From NCBI GenBank assembly GCA_949066965.1, contig CARTDA010000005.1, positions 124,001 through 188,000 on the forward strand: a stretch of DNA of 64,000 bases. The letters are read 5' to 3'. Within the stretch, counting starts at the first letter, position 1. Each line of letters starts with the position of its first letter. A program made the translations under genes and the position numbers. The notes under the pieces are model-generated. The model did not search any database and was not told the origin of the DNA. It saw only the letters and a list, made by a program, of their open reading frames with translations. Origin of the DNA: COE1 sp949066965. Lineage in GTDB: Bacteria; Bacillota; Clostridia; Lachnospirales; Lachnospiraceae. Positions 16,970 through 25,387 of this stretch are shown here, in pieces.

Positions 16970-17004
16970 AAATATTCACTTTTTGGCTGCCGGTATAAAA
17001 GTAC

Positions 17005-17033
17005 TTGCAAATACGGCGTCCTTCAAGTATAAT
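17005..17033 (+). promoter_or_regulatory. Strong promoter upstream of the polyamine cluster
   Basis: TTGCAA (17005-17010), a 17-base spacer and a perfect TATAAT (17028-17033) lie more than 450 bases before speD. Confidence 0.8.
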
Positions 17034-17039
17034 AATCCT

Positions 17040-17289
17040 TGTCGGAAGCCTTTTATGGTTTTTCCGTATTATTAATAACAGGCTTAACATATTAAGGCGA
17101 TTGGAGCCTTATTGATTGGATTTCATATCCGTAACAACCCACTTGTGAAAATCAATAAGAGTAGTAAAAGTAAACTTTTTTGCTATATAGACTCTGGTCA
17201 CCTTACTATATACGATACACAGTAGAGATGTGTAACAGACTGCGTGAGATTCATTGTGAGTGGAAATCGGAATGGTTTCCACTTATTTT
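17040..17289 (+). ncRNA. Candidate structured leader or small RNA upstream of speD
   Basis: The stretch lies between the promoter at 17005-17033 and a terminator hairpin (AGTGGAAA/TTTCCACT, 17259-17283, then TATTTTA). It contains a 10-bp stem CTTATTGATT/AATCAATAAG with a small GGAT/ATCC hairpin inside, and ACACA...TGTGT. No open frame is present. It could be an attenuated leader of the spermidine operon or an independent RNA. I do not recognise a known family. Confidence 0.4.
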
Positions 17290-17461
17290 ATGCACACGGA
17301 CGCGGAAAGGAAATGTGCAGCTAAAGCTGCCTGCGTCCGGCACGTGAGTAGGAGAGAAGGTCATTCCCCTACTCGATTGCACATGGGTGTCCAAACGAAT
17401 ATGTCAGCAAGCTGACGGACGCCCGGCGCGCGAATAGGGAAGATAAACCTTCGCTACTTGA
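17284..17461 (+). repeat. Modular hairpin repeat, tandem pair
   Basis: Unit one has the outer stem GGACGC/GCGTCC and the inner GCAGC/GCTGC. Unit two has inner GTCAGC/GCTGAC and a GGACGCCC arm. The units are joined at a shared TGCACA, and unit one begins in a terminator T-tract. Confidence 0.8.
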
Positions 17462-17486
17462 TTTTGATTGAGGGGTGCAGTGGGCA

Positions 17487-18308
17487 ATGGAAACGAAATT
17501 AAAATTATATGGATTTAACAACCTGACAAAATCTCTGAGTTTTAACATCTATGATGTCTGTTATGCCAAAAGTGCGCGCGAGCAGAAGGATTATATTGCC
17601 TATATTGACGAGCAGTATAATTCTGAACGGCTTACCAAGATTTTATTTCATGTTACAGAGATGATAGGCGCCCATGTGCTGAATGTATCCAGGCAGGATT
17701 ATGAGCCACAGGGAGCAAGCGTCACATTTCTCATAGCTGAGTCAAACATGATACCGGCAGGACAGGCAAGTGCGGCGAGTGCGGCGCTTGTCTATGAGGA
17801 CACACTTGCGCTGAACAACCATAACGATGAGATTGTGGGGCATCTTGACAAGAGCCACATCACGGTGCATACATATCCGGAATATCATCCGGAGACAAAT
17901 ATTGCCACATTCCGGGCAGATATTGATGTGGCGACATGCGGAGAGATTACGCCGCTGAGTACGCTGGATTATCTCATAGGCAGTTTTGATTCCGATATCA
18001 TCACAATGGATTACAGGGTGCGTGGATTTACGAGGAACGTAGAGGGAAAAAAGCTTTTCATGGATCACAGGATTACTTCGATACAGGATTATATCGACCA
18101 GTCCATTCTGGATAAGTATGATGCCATTGACATTAATATGTATCAGGCAAACATCTTCCATACCAAAATGCTGATAAAGGAGATGGATTTGCAAAATTAC
18201 CTGTTTAATTCAGATATCTATGAGATAACACCAAAAACGCGACTGCAAATCAGCAATAGTCTGCGTCAGGAAATGATAGAAATTTTCAGCGGAACCAATA
18301 TTTATTAA
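17487..18308 (+). CDS. speD: S-adenosylmethionine decarboxylase (E. coli type)
   Basis: This 273-residue pyruvoyl enzyme makes decarboxylated AdoMet, the aminopropyl donor for spermidine. It matches the long E. coli-type SpeD rather than the short Bacillus type: KLKLYGFNNLTKSLSFNIYDVCYAK at the N-terminus, RQDYEPQGASVTFLIAE, and DYRVRGFTRNVEGKKLF. The self-cleavage site is before Ser123 in HLDKSHITVHTYPE. ATG 17487 is chosen; an in-frame GTG at 17475 overlaps the GAGGGG ribosome site. speA follows 21 bases later. Confidence 0.95.
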   Translation: METKLKLYGFNNLTKSLSFNIYDVCYAKSAREQKDYIAYIDEQYNSERLTKILFHVTEMIGAHVLNVSRQDYEPQGASVTFLIAESNMIPAGQASAASAALVYEDTLALNNHNDEIVGHLDKSHITVHTYPEYHPETNIATFRADIDVATCGEITPLSTLDYLIGSFDSDIITMDYRVRGFTRNVEGKKLFMDHRITSIQDYIDQSILDKYDAIDINMYQANIFHTKMLIKEMDLQNYLFNSDIYEITPKTRLQISNSLRQEMIEIFSGTNIY

Positions 18309-18329
18309 GCTGCAAAAGGGGGGAACGCG

Positions 18330-19775
18330 ATGCTGGACCAGTCCAGGGCTCCTGTATTGGAGGCATTAGAGGAAATGAAACAAAACAGGCTTGTGCCCTT
18401 TGACGTGCCTGGGCATAAGCATGGGAAGGGGAATCCTGACCTGACGCGCTTTCTGGGAGAACAGTGTCTTGCGGTGGATGTCAACTCCATGAAAATGCTG
18501 GATAACCTGTGCCATCCGGTGTCCGTAATCAGGGAGGCGGAGGAGCTTGCTGCGGAAGCATTCGGGGCGGCACATGCATATTTTATGGTGGGCGGCACAA
18601 CGTCCGCCGTGCAGAGCATGGTGCTGTCCGTGTGCAAGCGGGGGGATAAGATTATCCTTCCGCGGAATGTGCACAGGAGTGTCATCAATATCATGATACT
18701 CTGCGGGGCAGTTCCTGTGTATGTCAATCCGGATATGAACCATCAGCTGGGAATTGCGCTGGGCATGAAGCTGAGTGAAGTGGAAAAGGCTGTCGCTGAA
18801 AATCCGGACGCAAAAGCAATTTTAGTCAATAATCCCACATACTATGGCATTTGTTCCAACTTAAAAGGAATTACAGACCTGGCACACGCACATGGGATGA
18901 AAATGCTTGTGGATGAGGCACATGGGACACACTTTTATTTTGATAAGGAGCTTCCGGTGTCAGCCATGCAGGCAGGGGCGGATATGGCTGCGGTCAGCAT
19001 GCACAAGTCGGGTGGTTCCCTGACGCAGTCCTCGTTTTTGCTGATTGGACCCGACATGAGCGAGGGATATGTCAGACAGATTATCAATATATCACAGACG
19101 ACAAGTGGTTCCTATCTGCTGATGTCAAGCCTTGACATATCAAGAAGAAACCTGGCGCTGCACGGTCAGGAGATTTTTGACAAGGTGCGGGAGATGGTAG
19201 AGTATGCGCGCAGGGAAATCAACCAGATTGGGGACTACTATGCGTATGCAAAGGAGATTGTAAATGGGGACTCTGTCTATGACTTTGACATCACGAAGCT
19301 TTCTGTCAACACGCTTCCGGTGGGGCTTGCCGGAATAGAGGTCTATGACCTGCTCCGCGATGAGTACGATATACAGACAGAATTTGGAGATTTAGGAAAT
19401 ATACTTGCCTATGTGTCCGTCGGGGACAGACCGCGTGATATCGAGCGTCTCGTGAGTGCGCTCGCGGAAATCCGGCGTTTGTACAAGAGGGACAGAAACA
19501 ATCTGATGACTGTGGAATACATGAATCCGAACGTGGTTTTTTCGCCGCAGGATGCTTTTTACAGTGACAAGCGGTCACTGCCGCTCAAGGATTGCGAAAA
19601 TAGGGTGTGCGCGGAATTTGTCATGTGCTACCCGCCTGGAATTCCGATTCTGGCACCAGGAGAGCTCATTACAAAAGATATTCTTGACTATATCATGTAC
19701 GCGAAAGAAAAAGGCTGCTCCATGACAGGATCTGAGGACATGGAAGTCTCAAGACTGAATGTCATGGAAACATAG
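18330..19775 (+). CDS. speA: Orn/Lys/Arg decarboxylase, probably arginine decarboxylase
   Basis: This 481-residue fold-type I PLP enzyme has the Bacillus SpeA/YaaO length. PFDVPGHKHGKG is near residue 23, NPTYYG and VDEAHGTHFYF (the PLP-contacting Asp) near 170-200, and the Schiff-base Lys in SMHKSGGSLTQSS near 230. Context argues for arginine as substrate: an agmatinase lies two genes downstream, so arginine to agmatine to putrescine would be complete. Lysine or ornithine decarboxylation cannot be excluded from sequence alone. Confidence 0.87.
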   Translation: MLDQSRAPVLEALEEMKQNRLVPFDVPGHKHGKGNPDLTRFLGEQCLAVDVNSMKMLDNLCHPVSVIREAEELAAEAFGAAHAYFMVGGTTSAVQSMVLSVCKRGDKIILPRNVHRSVINIMILCGAVPVYVNPDMNHQLGIALGMKLSEVEKAVAENPDAKAILVNNPTYYGICSNLKGITDLAHAHGMKMLVDEAHGTHFYFDKELPVSAMQAGADMAAVSMHKSGGSLTQSSFLLIGPDMSEGYVRQIINISQTTSGSYLLMSSLDISRRNLALHGQEIFDKVREMVEYARREINQIGDYYAYAKEIVNGDSVYDFDITKLSVNTLPVGLAGIEVYDLLRDEYDIQTEFGDLGNILAYVSVGDRPRDIERLVSALAEIRRLYKRDRNNLMTVEYMNPNVVFSPQDAFYSDKRSLPLKDCENRVCAEFVMCYPPGIPILAPGELITKDILDYIMYAKEKGCSMTGSEDMEVSRLNVMET

Positions 19776-19889
19776 CATGAAAAAACATTAAGAAACACGA
19801 ATGCTGCATAAAACGCCGCCTCAGAGTTGTGTCTGCTGAGGCGTGCGCAAGAAAGCTCGCGTCCGCCAGGGGCTGAATGGAGGATTTAT

Positions 19890-20747
19890 ATGGAATTATG
19901 GTTCACTGAGAAACACACGGAAAACGTGAAATTTTCCATACAGGTAGACAGGCAGCTTTATTCGTCACAGTCTGCGTTTCAGAGAATTGATATCTTTGCG
20001 TCAAAGGAATTTGGCAGATTCCTGACGCTGGACGGGTATATGATGCTGACGGAAAAGGATGAATTTATTTATCATGAGATGATCGTCCATGTACCGATGT
20101 CGGTACATCCTTGTGTGAGGAACGTACTTGTAATTGGCGGTGGTGATGGCGGTACGGTGCGTGAGCTGGCAAGGTATGGCGGCATCGAGCGCATTGATCT
20201 GGTGGAGATTGACGAGGAGGTTGTGGCAGCCTGCCAGAAATTTTTAAGGCAGACCGCCTGTGGATTTGATGATGGCAGGGTTCATATTTATTATGATGAT
20301 GGCTTAAAGTTTGTGCGGAAATTTGAGAATGAATATGACCTGGTTCTCGTGGATTCCACAGACCCGTTTGGACCGGGGGAGGGATTGTTCACAAAGGAGT
20401 TTTATGGGAACTGTTATAAGGCGTTAAAGGAGGACGGCATCATGGTCAATCAGCATGAAAGTCCCTTTTATCCGAATGATGCGACAGCGATGCAGAGGGC
20501 GCACAAACGAATTGTGGAATCCTTTCCTATTAGCAAGGTTTATCAGGCGCATATTCCGACATATCCGTCAGGGCACTGGCTCTTTGGATTTGCGTCGAAA
20601 AAGTATCATCCGCTTGACGACCAGAAGACCGAATGGTGGAAGGCACAGGGAATTCAGACGAAATATTATAATGAACAACTGCACAAGGGGGCGTTTGCAC
20701 TGCCGAATTATGTGGAGGAGATGCTTGAAAAGTATGAGAAGGATTGA
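19890..20747 (+). CDS. speE: Spermidine synthase
   Basis: This 285-residue aminopropyltransferase moves the aminopropyl group from decarboxylated AdoMet to putrescine. Motifs include the N-terminal LWFTEKHTENVKFSIQV, YHEMIVHVPMSVHP, the AdoMet-binding VLVIGGGDGGTVRELARY, LVEIDEEVV, and the catalytic Asp in VDSTDPFGPGEGLFTKEFY. The start is the ATG behind TGGAGGATTT; an upstream in-frame extension covers a GCCTCAG/CTGAGGC hairpin and is not coding. Confidence 0.95.
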   Translation: MELWFTEKHTENVKFSIQVDRQLYSSQSAFQRIDIFASKEFGRFLTLDGYMMLTEKDEFIYHEMIVHVPMSVHPCVRNVLVIGGGDGGTVRELARYGGIERIDLVEIDEEVVAACQKFLRQTACGFDDGRVHIYYDDGLKFVRKFENEYDLVLVDSTDPFGPGEGLFTKEFYGNCYKALKEDGIMVNQHESPFYPNDATAMQRAHKRIVESFPISKVYQAHIPTYPSGHWLFGFASKKYHPLDDQKTEWWKAQGIQTKYYNEQLHKGAFALPNYVEEMLEKYEKD

Positions 20748-20768
20748 TTTGCGGGAGTGGTGGATACT

Positions 20769-20845
20769 GTGAAAAATAAATTTTTCACAGGGCGAATTTG
20801 TGCTTACACCCAAATTCGCAGGCTTTGGCAAGAATGGAGATTTAT
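20769..20845 (+). repeat. RBS-bearing hairpin repeat, copy 3
   Basis: GTGAAAAAT/ATTTTTCAC forms a hairpin, then GCGAATTTG/CAAATTCGC and the tail GGCTTTGGCAAGAATGGAGA, whose GGAGA is the speB ribosome site. The G:C pair where copy 1 has A:T shows a compensated change. Confidence 0.75.
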
Positions 20846-21706
20846 ATGGAAAGAAATGTAGAAACGTTTCTCGGATGTGACAAGGCATTCGAGGAGGCGA
20901 GGATTGTAATTTTTGGAGCACCGTTTGACTCGACGACATCCTATCGGCCGGGCACGCGCTTTGCAAGCAGAACCATGCGTGCAGAATCATATGGGCTGGA
21001 AACATACAGCCCATATCAGGATTTGGATTTGGAAGATGCCGCGGTATTTGACGGGGGCGACCTGGAACTGTGTTTTGGCGATGTGGACAGGGCGTTGGGA
21101 GATATTACAGGTTTCACGGCAAAGATACTCGATAAAGGGAAGCTTCCGCTAATGATAGGAGGAGAACATCTTGTTACACTGGGCGCTGTGCGTGCGGTGG
21201 CGGCAAAATATCCGGATTTGCATCTGATACATTTTGATGCACATGCGGATTTGCGGGACGATTATCTCGGGGCAAAATTGTCACATGCAACGGTCTTGCA
21301 TAGGGTGTGGGACATTGTAGGTGATGGGAGGATTTATCAGTTCGGCATCCGCAGTGGTGAACGTGCAGAGTTGGCGTGGGGAAAACAGCATGTGGTGACA
21401 CACATGTTTGACTTTGAGGGACTGGAACAGGTAATCAGCCTTCTGAAGGGAAAGCCTGTTTATTTTACACTGGATCTGGATGTGCTGGATCCCTCCTGCT
21501 TTTCGGGAACGGGAACGCCGGAGGCAGGCGGCGTGACTTTTTTGCAGCTGCTTGATGCAGTGCTGAAAGTCGGCGGGCTTGACATCGTGGGATGTGATAT
21601 CAATGAGCTTTCACCACTGCTGGATGCAAGCGGCGCATCTACGGCAGTCGCATTGAAGGTGCTTCGTGAACTGCTTTTGAAACTTGAGGAGCGCTACATC
21701 TGTTAA
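20846..21706 (+). CDS. speB: Agmatinase-type ureohydrolase
   Basis: This 286-residue protein of the arginase/agmatinase family hydrolyses agmatine to putrescine and urea. The Mn-binding motifs are all present: GGEHLVTLG, HFDAHADLRDDY, and DLDVLDPSCFSGTGTPEAGG. The ATG lies behind GGAGA provided by a repeat. It sits between spermidine synthase and the carboxynorspermidine genes, so it supplies putrescine to both routes. Confidence 0.93.
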   Translation: MERNVETFLGCDKAFEEARIVIFGAPFDSTTSYRPGTRFASRTMRAESYGLETYSPYQDLDLEDAAVFDGGDLELCFGDVDRALGDITGFTAKILDKGKLPLMIGGEHLVTLGAVRAVAAKYPDLHLIHFDAHADLRDDYLGAKLSHATVLHRVWDIVGDGRIYQFGIRSGERAELAWGKQHVVTHMFDFEGLEQVISLLKGKPVYFTLDLDVLDPSCFSGTGTPEAGGVTFLQLLDAVLKVGGLDIVGCDINELSPLLDASGASTAVALKVLRELLLKLEERYIC

Positions 21707-21737
21707 GGAAAGATGGAAAATGATAAGGAGGGATAAG

Positions 21738-22997
21738 ATGGGAAGAGCATTAATTATCGGCTGCGGCGGCGTGGCAGGTGTTGCAATTCACAAGTGCTGC
21801 CAGAACAGCGGGGTATTTGGGGAAATTATGATAGCGAGCCGCACGAAATCAAAGTGTGATGCGTTAAAACAGAAGCTGGAGGGGAAGACGGATACAAAGA
21901 TTACAACGGCACAGGTAAATGCAGACAACATAGAGGAAGTGGTGGCTCTGATAAAAAGCTATCAGCCAGATCTTGTCATGAATATTGCACTTCCGTATCA
22001 GGACTTGACAATTATGGATGCATGCCTTGCATGTAAGGTAAACTATATGGACACTGCGAACTATGAGCCAGAAAATATTGACGATCCTGCATGGCGTGCG
22101 GTTTATGACAAGAGATGCCGGGAGGAAGGCTTCTCTGCATATTTTGACTATTCGTGGCAGTGGGCATACCGGAAAAAATTTGAGGAAGCCGGCATCACGG
22201 CACTGCTCGGTTCGGGTTTTGATCCGGGTGTGACGCAGGCATACTGCGCCTATGCGCTCAAGCATGAATTTGACGAGATACAGACCATTGACATTCTCGA
22301 CTGCAACGGCGGCGACCATGGATATGCATTTGCGACCAATTTTAATCCCGAGATTAACCTGCGGGAAGTGTCTGCGCCTGGCAGCTATTGGGAAAACGGG
22401 CACTGGGTTGAGGTTCCGGCAATGAGTATCAAGAGAACATATCATTTTGACCAGGTGGGTGAAAAGGACATGTATCTGCTGCACCATGAGGAAATTGAGT
22501 CACTTGCAAAGAATATACCCGGCGTGAACCGCATTCGGTTTTTTATGACATTTGGACAAAGTTATCTGGATCATATGCGCTGTCTTGAGGATGTGGGCAT
22601 GCTGTCCACGACACCAGTCAGCTACGAGGGCAGGGAAATTGTGCCAATCCAGTTTTTAAAGGCACTCTTGCCTGACCCGGCAAGTCTGGGACCACGCACG
22701 ACAGGTAAGACGAATATTGGATGTATTTTCACCGGAAAAAAGGACGGAAAGGATAAGACGTATTATCTATATAATGTCTGCGACCACCAGGAGTGTTACA
22801 GGGAAGTCGGGTCACAGGCGATTTCCTATACAACAGGCGTTCCGGCGATGGTTGGCGCAATGATGCTTCTGACTGGAAAATGGAACAAGCCAGGTGTCTT
22901 TACGGTGGAGGAGTTTGATCCGGATCCCTATATGGAAGCCCTGAATAAATGGGGACTTCCGTGGCAGGAAAGTCATCATCCGGTTCTTGTGGATTAG
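21738..22997 (+). CDS. Carboxynorspermidine/carboxyspermidine dehydrogenase
   Basis: This 419-residue saccharopine-dehydrogenase-family enzyme has the N-terminal NADP motif ALIIGCGGVAGVAIHKC. It resembles carboxynorspermidine synthases, which condense a diamine (putrescine or diaminopropane) with aspartate semialdehyde and reduce the imine. Supporting segments are LVMNIALPYQDLTIMDACL, GSGFDPGVTQAYCAYA, and DCNGGDHGYAFATNFNPEINLREV. The start is ATG 21738 behind AAGGAGG. The decarboxylase for its product follows directly, which secures the assignment more than the sequence alone. Confidence 0.92.
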   Translation: MGRALIIGCGGVAGVAIHKCCQNSGVFGEIMIASRTKSKCDALKQKLEGKTDTKITTAQVNADNIEEVVALIKSYQPDLVMNIALPYQDLTIMDACLACKVNYMDTANYEPENIDDPAWRAVYDKRCREEGFSAYFDYSWQWAYRKKFEEAGITALLGSGFDPGVTQAYCAYALKHEFDEIQTIDILDCNGGDHGYAFATNFNPEINLREVSAPGSYWENGHWVEVPAMSIKRTYHFDQVGEKDMYLLHHEEIESLAKNIPGVNRIRFFMTFGQSYLDHMRCLEDVGMLSTTPVSYEGREIVPIQFLKALLPDPASLGPRTTGKTNIGCIFTGKKDGKDKTYYLYNVCDHQECYREVGSQAISYTTGVPAMVGAMMLLTGKWNKPGVFTVEEFDPDPYMEALNKWGLPWQESHHPVLVD

Positions 22998-23041
22998 TGT
23001 AGTTGTACACTGTTCAAACAGGCTCAGGGGAGGTTGAAAGA

Positions 23042-24232
23042 TTGGGCATTGATTATCAGGCGGCTGAAACTGTAAAGCATGAGGTTGCAACCCCGTGTTA
23101 CATTGTAAGCGAGCAGCTTTTAAGGAGGAACCTTGAGGTGCTCCGCCATGTCTGTGATGAGGCGGGATGCAGGATACTGCTGGCGCAGAAGGCATTTTCC
23201 ATGTATTATTATTATCCGCTGATAGGGAAATATCTGGACGGAGTGACGGCAAGCGGCCTGTATGAGGCAAGGCTTGGATATGAGGAGCTTTGCAAAAGGG
23301 AGATAACCGACATTAGCGGAAAAACAAAGCGGTGTGAGAACCATGTGTTTTCCCCGGCATACACAGAAGCCCATATGGATGAACTGCTGGATATCTGTGA
23401 CCATATTGTATTTAACTCCTTTGGGCAGTGGGAAAAGTATAAGGAGAAGGCGCTGGCTGCGAAGAAGGCATGCGGTATCCGGATAAATCCGGCGTATTCC
23501 ACACAGGAACATGCAATTTATGATCCATGTGCCCCGGGCTCCAGGCTTGGTGTCACACTGGATAATTTCAGGGAGGAACAGCTGGAAGGACTGTCGGGAC
23601 TTCACTTCCACTGTCTGTGCGAACAGAATGCAGATGCACTCGCCGCAACCATGAAAGCGGTGGAAGAAAGGTTTGGAAAACACCTGTATCAGATGGAATG
23701 GCTCAATATGGGCGGGGGGCATCATATCACAAGGGAGGATTATGATGTGGACAGGCTGATTGCGCTTATCAGGTATGTTCAGAACCAGTACGGAATTCAG
23801 GTTTATCTCGAACCTGGCGAGGCAGTCGCGCTCAACGCGGGATTTCTGGTGGCAGAAGTACTGGAAATGGTTCATAATGGCAGTGTGGTAAATGCGATTC
23901 TCGACACTTCTGCGGCGTGCCATATGCCCGACGTCCTCGAAATGCCCTACAGACCGCCGCTCTGTGGCAGCGGGGAAGCAGGGGAGAAAGCACATACCTA
24001 CAGGCTGGGCGGACCGACCTGCCTTGCGGGAGACGTGATTGGCGACTATTCTTTTGACCGGCCGCTGTGTGTCGGAGACCGGCTTATTTTCGGGGACATG
24101 GCGATTTATTCCATGGTGAAAAACAATACCTTTAACGGTATGCCGCTTCCCGATATCGTGGCACTGAAAGAAGACGGCACATGGGAAATCGTGAAACACT
24201 TTGGCTATGACGATTTTAAAACGAGGTTATAA
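23042..24232 (+). CDS. nspC: Carboxynorspermidine/carboxyspermidine decarboxylase
   Basis: This 396-residue fold-type III (alanine racemase-like) PLP decarboxylase removes the carboxylate from carboxy(nor)spermidine. TPCYIVSEQLLRRNLEVL is near the N-terminus, the Schiff-base Lys is in LAQKAFSMYYYYP, and the Gly-rich phosphate loop is in LNMGGGHHI. YLEPGEAV and the conserved Cys region GGPTCLAGDVIGDY follow. The start is most likely TTG 23042, eight bases after GGGGAGGT; the frame also opens at 23003 without a ribosome site. It is the last gene of the polyamine cluster. Confidence 0.93.
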   Translation: MGIDYQAAETVKHEVATPCYIVSEQLLRRNLEVLRHVCDEAGCRILLAQKAFSMYYYYPLIGKYLDGVTASGLYEARLGYEELCKREITDISGKTKRCENHVFSPAYTEAHMDELLDICDHIVFNSFGQWEKYKEKALAAKKACGIRINPAYSTQEHAIYDPCAPGSRLGVTLDNFREEQLEGLSGLHFHCLCEQNADALAATMKAVEERFGKHLYQMEWLNMGGGHHITREDYDVDRLIALIRYVQNQYGIQVYLEPGEAVALNAGFLVAEVLEMVHNGSVVNAILDTSAACHMPDVLEMPYRPPLCGSGEAGEKAHTYRLGGPTCLAGDVIGDYSFDRPLCVGDRLIFGDMAIYSMVKNNTFNGMPLPDIVALKEDGTWEIVKHFGYDDFKTRL

Positions 24233-24244
24233 ATGAATTACGCA

Positions 24245-24280
24245 TAATAAAAAGCAGGCATTTCCGCCTGCTTTTTATTA
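24245..24280. terminator. Bidirectional terminator between nspC and buk
   Basis: A perfect 15-bp stem TAATAAAAAGCAGGC/GCCTGCTTTTTATTA around a 6-base loop serves both converging genes. Confidence 0.95.
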
Positions 24281-25345
24281 ATATTCCATAGGTTTTTCTT
24301 CGCCGTTCAGCACGCGGAGAGCGCCCTGTGCAAGGGCAAGAAGTTCATCCTCGCCGGGGTATACCGTGAAAGGTGCAATCCACTCTGCATAGTCCTTGAG
24401 TGCTGCGACTACATCCGCACCGTAAGCGATTCCGCCGGTAACGATAATCTGGTCAACTTTTCCGCCAAGTACGCATGCCATGGAACCGATATCCTTTGCC
24501 ACCTGCAGCAGGAATGCCTTTTTGGACTCCGCAGCTTTTTCATCACCCTCATTGGCGCGCTTCGTCACCTCGCGCATATCGTTTGTTCCAAGGTAGGCAT
24601 TAAAGCCGCCTTTGCCCACAATCTTGCTGTATATTTCTTTTTCCGTGTATGCTCCGGAGAAGCACATCTTGATAAGGGCGCCGCTGGGAACAGCCCCGGC
24701 ACGCTCGGGAGAAAATGCCCCATCTCCGTCAAGTGCGTTAAACACGTCGATAACCTTGCCGTTTTCGTGGGCGCCTACTGATACGCCGCCGCCCATGTGG
24801 ACAACGATTAAGCGCAGTGAATCGTAGGGCCTGCCGATTTCCTTGGCATATCTCTTTGCCACGGCCTTCTGGTTCAATGCATGGAATACGCTGGTGCGTG
24901 GGAGCTCAGGGACACCAGAGTATCTTGCAATCGGCATCAGCTCATCCACAACAACAGGGTCGACAATGTATGAGGGAACACCGATGGAATCAGCAATTTC
25001 CCGTGCAAGGATGCCGCCGAGATTGGAGGCGTGCTGTCCCTGGACACCGACCTTTAAGTCGGCAAGCAGGGCGTCAGTCACTGCATATGTACCACCTGGA
25101 ATTGGTTTTAACATGCCGCCGCGTCCAACGACAACATTTAGTGACTGGATGTCGAAGTTTTTCTGCTCCAATAAGTCCGTGATGATTTTCTTGCGAAAAT
25201 CCTTCTGGTCCACGATTGTGGCATATTGGGATATCTCCTCTGTAGAGTGTCTGAGCGTCTCCTCAAACAATAATGTTTCATCCTCAAAGACGCCGATTTT
25301 GGTAGAAGTAGAACCCGGATTGATAATCAGACTTTTGATTGACAT
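24278..25345 (-). CDS. buk: Butyrate kinase
   Basis: This 355-residue ASKHA-fold acetate/butyrate kinase family member converts butyryl phosphate and ADP to butyrate and ATP. SLIINPGSTSTKIGVFED is the N-terminal phosphate loop, and VVHMGGGVSVGAHENGKVIDVFNALDGDGAFSPERAGAVP is characteristic of Buk. IIVTGGIAYG lies in the C-terminal half. It is downstream of ptb on the minus strand. Together they make butyrate with ATP gain, an alternative to the butyryl-CoA:acetate CoA-transferase used by many gut relatives. Confidence 0.96.
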   Translation of the reverse strand: MSIKSLIINPGSTSTKIGVFEDETLLFEETLRHSTEEISQYATIVDQKDFRKKIITDLLEQKNFDIQSLNVVVGRGGMLKPIPGGTYAVTDALLADLKVGVQGQHASNLGGILAREIADSIGVPSYIVDPVVVDELMPIARYSGVPELPRTSVFHALNQKAVAKRYAKEIGRPYDSLRLIVVHMGGGVSVGAHENGKVIDVFNALDGDGAFSPERAGAVPSGALIKMCFSGAYTEKEIYSKIVGKGGFNAYLGTNDMREVTKRANEGDEKAAESKKAFLLQVAKDIGSMACVLGGKVDQIIVTGGIAYGADVVAALKDYAEWIAPFTVYPGEDELLALAQGALRVLNGEEKPMEY

Positions 25346-25387
25346 AGTTGTTTTCCTCCTAAGACAGTATTCATTTATTTTAACATA

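Noticed and set aside
17040..17289. 6S RNA or tmRNA
   Set aside because: I could not find the long rod with central bubble of 6S RNA nor a tRNA-like end; left as an unassigned RNA candidate.
17284..17461. Possible CRISPR array from tandem repeat units
   Set aside because: Only two units, the units are themselves variable hairpins, there are no regular spacers and no cas genes.
23120..24199. 359-codon minus-strand open frame opposite nspC
   Set aside because: Shadow of a gene with clear PLP-enzyme motifs and operon context.
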